Made by a program: the position numbers and the translations under genes. Below are positions 13,872-17,272 of a stretch of DNA of 17,272 nt, one piece after another (positions within the stretch are counted from its first letter, which is position 1; every line of letters begins with the position of its first letter). This DNA is from an uncultured Eubacteriales bacterium (GTDB taxonomy: Bacteria; Bacillota; Clostridia; HGM11514), in contig CABUMF010000043.1 in NCBI GenBank assembly GCA_902492655.1, positions 1 to 17,272 of the forward strand, in the 5' to 3' direction. Under the pieces are notes generated by a model. It did not search any database, was not told where the DNA came from, and saw nothing but the letters and a program-made list of their open reading frames with translations.

Positions 13872-16800
13872 TTACCTATAGAATCTTGATACAAAACCGT
13901 TTGTACCCTTTGCTCCTGCGCTGTATGCATCAATATCCACTGTGCCTTCGATATATTCGGGAGTATATTCAAATTCATGAAGAATATCACCAAAGAACAC
14001 ATTGATTAAATCATACAAATCATCGACAGAGTATGCCGGATCCTCAGCCTCGTTAAGGAGTGTGTAAATATGCTTTACATATTCCTCGTAGCTTGCAACT
14101 TCACCTTCTGTATAGGCATGATTGAAGTTGTAGCCGGCAAGCTTTTCAGCTACCTTATGGACATTATCGCCGTATTTGTCGTAAATTGCCTGAATCTGCG
14201 AAATTCTTTCAACAAGGCGATCTGCATTAAACGGAAGGTCACCGGTTGCAACATACTCATTAAATTGATTAAGAATAAGGTTAATTGCAGCCGTAACCGC
14301 CTTTATGCTTTCATTCTTGAAGTTTCCTTCGGTATAATCCTGATTTATTCCGCTTGCAAGAATTTCATCAGCAACCGCATTGAGAACATCTTCAAACGAT
14401 GAATACAAATCGGCTATCTGCGAAATGGACGAAAGCTTATCGTTTATTCCGCCGGGAAGCTCGCCTGTCTTATCAAAGTGATCAACAACCGACACAAACT
14501 TATTCATAACCTTTACGGCATATGGCGTAAGCTTTGTAAACGCTGTGTCATAGTCCACATAGTCATAATACAGAAGCGCATCATCCGACAAAACCACTAT
14601 TGCGTAAAGCAAATCGTAATATACCATCGGGTCATCCTTGAGCTTATATCCCGAATGTTCAAGATCCTCCGTAGCTGTGTCAAGCAGTGAGGCAATCATA
14701 TCCTTTTCAACCAAAGCCTTGAGATAAATATTACCTTCGTAATCGACTTTGGATTGACTCTGCAGCTTTTCCTTAATCTTTGCGATCGCCTGATTGTACT
14801 TCGGAACAAGGATATCTGCAACAAGATTTACTCTGAATGTAAGTGAAGTCTTATAATAATATGTTCCGACTGTTCCGTGAGCGTTATCATCATTGATCTT
14901 ATTTGCAAGCGCCATTGCTCCGTCATAATATTCATTCTTGGCTTCGTCAAAGTATAACCTAACGGTGTCCTCGCCAATCAAATCAATTATTTGTCCGAAT
15001 TTCGACATGAATTTATCACGGAGTCCGTCATAAGTATAACTGTTAACAGCGTTTGCAACAGCTAAAAGCAGGTTTACATTCTCTGAAGTTACTTCAAACT
15101 CTGCTTTTTTGTCGATAAACGTTTGGATAAAGTTTTTATAAGTATCATGTTCGCTGATTTTTTCAAAGATTTTGTCTGCAAGCGAATCCTTCTGTGCATC
15201 TGTCAAAGACTCGATATAATCTATTATAAGCGTTTCGGCTTCTGCTGGGTCATCTTCGAGATACTTATTGATTATGCTTTCAATCTTAGAATCTCCAACA
15301 AAAACAGATTTTAGATTGCCTACAAATGCAGAACTCATTTCAGTATCTATGAAATCGTTAACACAATCGTCGATTATCGGATCGTTGTTGTTAATGCGGT
15401 TGGTAATGTAAATTGCCATAAACTCAGGCATTGATGCAACCTGCGACTTCATTTCATTTGCCAATGTAGCATCATCAATCATCGAGATGTCCGGTATGTG
15501 CATTGTATTGTTAACCAAGTTGACAACATCCGGATTTCCTGCGTTATACTCAGCTCTTATATATCCGGCAAGGTTGAGCATTACATTGTTGTTGTTTGAC
15601 ATAATCAGAATGAGCGATTCGATAATTTCATCTCTGAAAACGGAACTGCTTACAAACTTCTCTTTCATGAACTCAATCAATGTATTCCTCATCGCGGGTA
15701 GCTTAACCATTTCTAAAAGTGTTGGATCATCAACATATTCTATGATAGTACCCACACCCACAGCGCTTACAAGCTCGGGAATACTTGCAAATCCGAGGAC
15801 AGTCCTCAAATCGTCGCCGCCGTTTTTAACCATAAGTCTGATATAATTCTTTATTTCGCCCTGAATTTCATCCGAATCAATAATCTCGTAAATGCCGATA
15901 TCAATCTTCTGTTTCAGGATATTTCCGTCAGAATCAATCAAACCGATTTTCGGGTTAGCAAGCTTTTCAAGAAGCTTATTGTATGCATCGGTATGGTCAA
16001 CTGCATACTGTACGCTGTTTCTGCCGAAATAGAGTGCATCCTTAAATGTATCGGCTATTCTCGTATGAGAATTATACGGAACAGTCACGCTGGCAGGCGA
16101 CGGAAGCTTGGTTGACTTAACCATAAAGCTGATGTTCTTTGACATATCGAATACATCAATATCACTCTTTACAACAACAGAATCGTCAAATATCGTCCAC
16201 TTGGAAGAATCTGTATCAAAATACCACCATTCATTGGGAATCTTATGCTTATACTCTGTTGCATAAACAGGGTCAACGGTCGAATTCTTTACATAACCGT
16301 TATATACATAGGTATCCGGAATTTCGGAATCGGGTACGGTCGATCCTGAATCTGCCACATATGAGCTTTCGAGAATGGAAGCATCCGGAGCGGTTGAATA
16401 CTCAACATAGAAGTTTACCGTGTACTGCTTAATTTTCCATTTTGCATAAACCTGCATATTTGAGTTAACCGTAACGGTTGTGTCAAATACCTTCTCTGTT
16501 CCACCGTCGTTATATGCCCATCCTTCAAAAATATAATCTTCTTTTGTAGGATCAGATGGCAACGATGTAAGTGTTGCACCTTCATCTACCTGAATAACTG
16601 CTATTTCGGGCGGTGTGAGCGTTTCATCCATATAGAATGCAACATCGAACATATTCGTCCATTTTGCATATACATCAATATCGCCCTTAACAGGTATTGT
16701 ATTATTAAACTCTGTTTCACCGAGCGTAGAGTCGATATAATACCAACCGATAAACACCTTGCCGCTTGCTGTTGGATCAGCAGGAATTGAAACAGCAGTT

Positions 16801-17272
16801 CCTTCATAAGGAACATCCTCTGTAGAAATCAATCCGATCAGCGATGATGCTATGTAGTATTTTACGGTATAGGTATTTCTGCTGTACTTAATTTCAACAA
16901 CCGTTGTGCCGTCTGCCAAAATGGGCTTCTGAGTGAAGCTTTCAGCTGTAAAGCCTTCGTATGTCTTTGCGACAGCTGCGGTCATTTCCCCTGTTGTACC
17001 GTACTTAGTTTCGGTCTCAATCAATGTAGAATATGTTCCGTCAAGATTCTGCCTTACATGACGGACAGTATATGCAATATCGGTTTTTTCCGTCCATTTT
17101 GCATATAATGTCGTATTTGCATAAGGCATCTTATCAAATGTAAACTCTGTTGTAAGAGCCGAATCCTGATACCAACCACCAAAATTGTAGCCTTCCTTTG
17201 TAGGTTGTGCAGGCTTGGTAATCGGTGCTTCGTAAAGTGCGGTAATATCCGAAACCGGTGTGCCGCCGTTTG
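13872..17272 (-). CDS. Giant InlB_B/MucBP-repeat surface protein, 5' end outside window
   Basis: The frame is open to the right edge, so the visible 1132 residues are the C-terminal portion; the Met at 17129 is internal (it lies in KMPYANTTLYAKW). The N-terminal visible third has Listeria-Bacteroides (InlB_B/Flg_new) repeats ending in YAKW: GGWYQDS..LYAKW, GWYYIDS..VYAKW and GWAYNDG..VYAKW, with a MucBP-like stretch (VRHVRQNLDGTYSTLIE) between the first two and a degenerate fourth repeat. From about residue 380 on it is a ~750-residue acidic, mostly helical region I do not recognise, with a tandem repeat near the end. No LPXTG or SLH motif is at the C terminus; an anchor or signal peptide, if any, lies outside the window. 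It is followed by the SLH and SGNH genes, probably in one operon. Likely a cell-surface adhesin or matrix protein. Confidence 0.85.
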   Translation of the reverse strand, partial: NGGTPVSDITALYEAPITKPAQPTKEGYNFGGWYQDSALTTEFTFDKMPYANTTLYAKWTEKTDIAYTVRHVRQNLDGTYSTLIETETKYGTTGEMTAAVAKTYEGFTAESFTQKPILADGTTVVEIKYSRNTYTVKYYIASSLIGLISTEDVPYEGTAVSIPADPTASGKVFIGWYYIDSTLGETEFNNTIPVKGDIDVYAKWTNMFDVAFYMDETLTPPEIAVIQVDEGATLTSLPSDPTKEDYIFEGWAYNDGGTEKVFDTTVTVNSNMQVYAKWKIKQYTVNFYVEYSTAPDASILESSYVADSGSTVPDSEIPDTYVYNGYVKNSTVDPVYATEYKHKIPNEWWYFDTDSSKWTIFDDSVVVKSDIDVFDMSKNISFMVKSTKLPSPASVTVPYNSHTRIADTFKDALYFGRNSVQYAVDHTDAYNKLLEKLANPKIGLIDSDGNILKQKIDIGIYEIIDSDEIQGEIKNYIRLMVKNGGDDLRTVLGFASIPELVSAVGVGTIIEYVDDPTLLEMVKLPAMRNTLIEFMKEKFVSSSVFRDEIIESLILIMSNNNNVMLNLAGYIRAEYNAGNPDVVNLVNNTMHIPDISMIDDATLANEMKSQVASMPEFMAIYITNRINNNDPIIDDCVNDFIDTEMSSAFVGNLKSVFVGDSKIESIINKYLEDDPAEAETLIIDYIESLTDAQKDSLADKIFEKISEHDTYKNFIQTFIDKKAEFEVTSENVNLLLAVANAVNSYTYDGLRDKFMSKFGQIIDLIGEDTVRLYFDEAKNEYYDGAMALANKINDDNAHGTVGTYYYKTSLTFRVNLVADILVPKYNQAIAKIKEKLQSQSKVDYEGNIYLKALVEKDMIASLLDTATEDLEHSGYKLKDDPMVYYDLLYAIVVLSDDALLYYDYVDYDTAFTKLTPYAVKVMNKFVSVVDHFDKTGELPGGINDKLSSISQIADLYSSFEDVLNAVADEILASGINQDYTEGNFKNESIKAVTAAINLILNQFNEYVATGDLPFNADRLVERISQIQAIYDKYGDNVHKVAEKLAGYNFNHAYTEGEVASYEEYVKHIYTLLNEAEDPAYSVDDLYDLINVFFGDILHEFEYTPEYIEGTVDIDAYSAGAKGTNGFVSRFYR
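14097..14520 (-). repeat. Tandem ~70-residue protein repeat in the giant surface protein
   Basis: Two adjacent units, encoded at about 14520-14321 and 14292-14097, share the order: FDKTGELP / YVATGDLP, KLSSISQIADLY / LVERISQIQAIY, and INQDYTEGNF / FNHAYTEGEV. A third, more degraded unit may run into the C terminus (EYTPEYIEGTVD). The copies are diverged at DNA level, so this is an old duplication rather than a recent one. Confidence 0.6.

Noticed and set aside
15487..15846. Long plus-strand open frames opposite the giant surface protein.
   Set aside because: All lie within one continuous minus-strand gene and have neither SD nor coding-like composition.

Overview
The window looks like a chromosomal segment of a low-to-moderate GC, Gram-positive-type Clostridia-like bacterium, probably an uncultured gut or anaerobic lineage. 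The evidence is purine-rich Shine-Dalgarno (SD) sites, sigma-A-like promoters, S-layer homology (SLH) and Listeria-Bacteroides (InlB_B/Flg_new) repeat surface proteins, an HPr-like protein, RNase HI with a viroplasmin domain, MtaB, RecD2 and ComF. A candidate SpoVM micropeptide in an operon with a D-Ala-D-Ala carboxypeptidase suggests an endospore former. No rRNA, tRNA, CRISPR array, transposase or phage gene was seen.

Left part (1-3892, all genes on +): the 3' end of an SLH-repeat surface protein; then a likely sporulation-linked operon of a DacF/DacB-type carboxypeptidase, a 46-residue two-helix membrane protein and a 22-residue SpoVM-like peptide, ending at a strong terminator. A sigma-E-like promoter lies before this operon. 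Next is a Xer tyrosine recombinase whose leader carries a 28-bp inverted repeat with the 11-6-11 layout of a dif site.

Middle (3884-9661, mostly -): a D-2-hydroxyacid dehydrogenase meets xer tail to tail. Divergent from it is a 137-residue protein resembling the amidotransferase half of asparagine synthetase but without the catalytic Cys. Then come an mtaB-rnhA pair on -, a divergent HPr-like gene lacking the phosphorylatable His but keeping the regulatory Ser region, a beta-helix (polygalacturonase-like) gene split by a -1 frameshift at an in-phase A-AAA-AAG heptamer, and comF.

Right part (9627-17272, all -): recD2, which overlaps comF by 35 nt and has its own promoter; then a surface-protein operon read right to left. 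It consists of a very large InlB_B/MucBP-repeat protein (5' end outside the window), a three-SLH-domain protein with a Gly/Ser and Pro/Glu linker, and a DUF4886-type SGNH hydrolase, closed by a terminator.

The most interesting signals are the dif-like element beside xer, which coincides with a switch of gene orientation and so hints at the replication terminus; the SpoVM-like micro-ORF with its sigma-E-like promoter; the in-phase slippery frameshift; the orphan Cys-less amidotransferase-like protein; and tandem repeats in the otherwise unrecognised helical half of the giant surface protein. Family assignments were made by eye without database searches.
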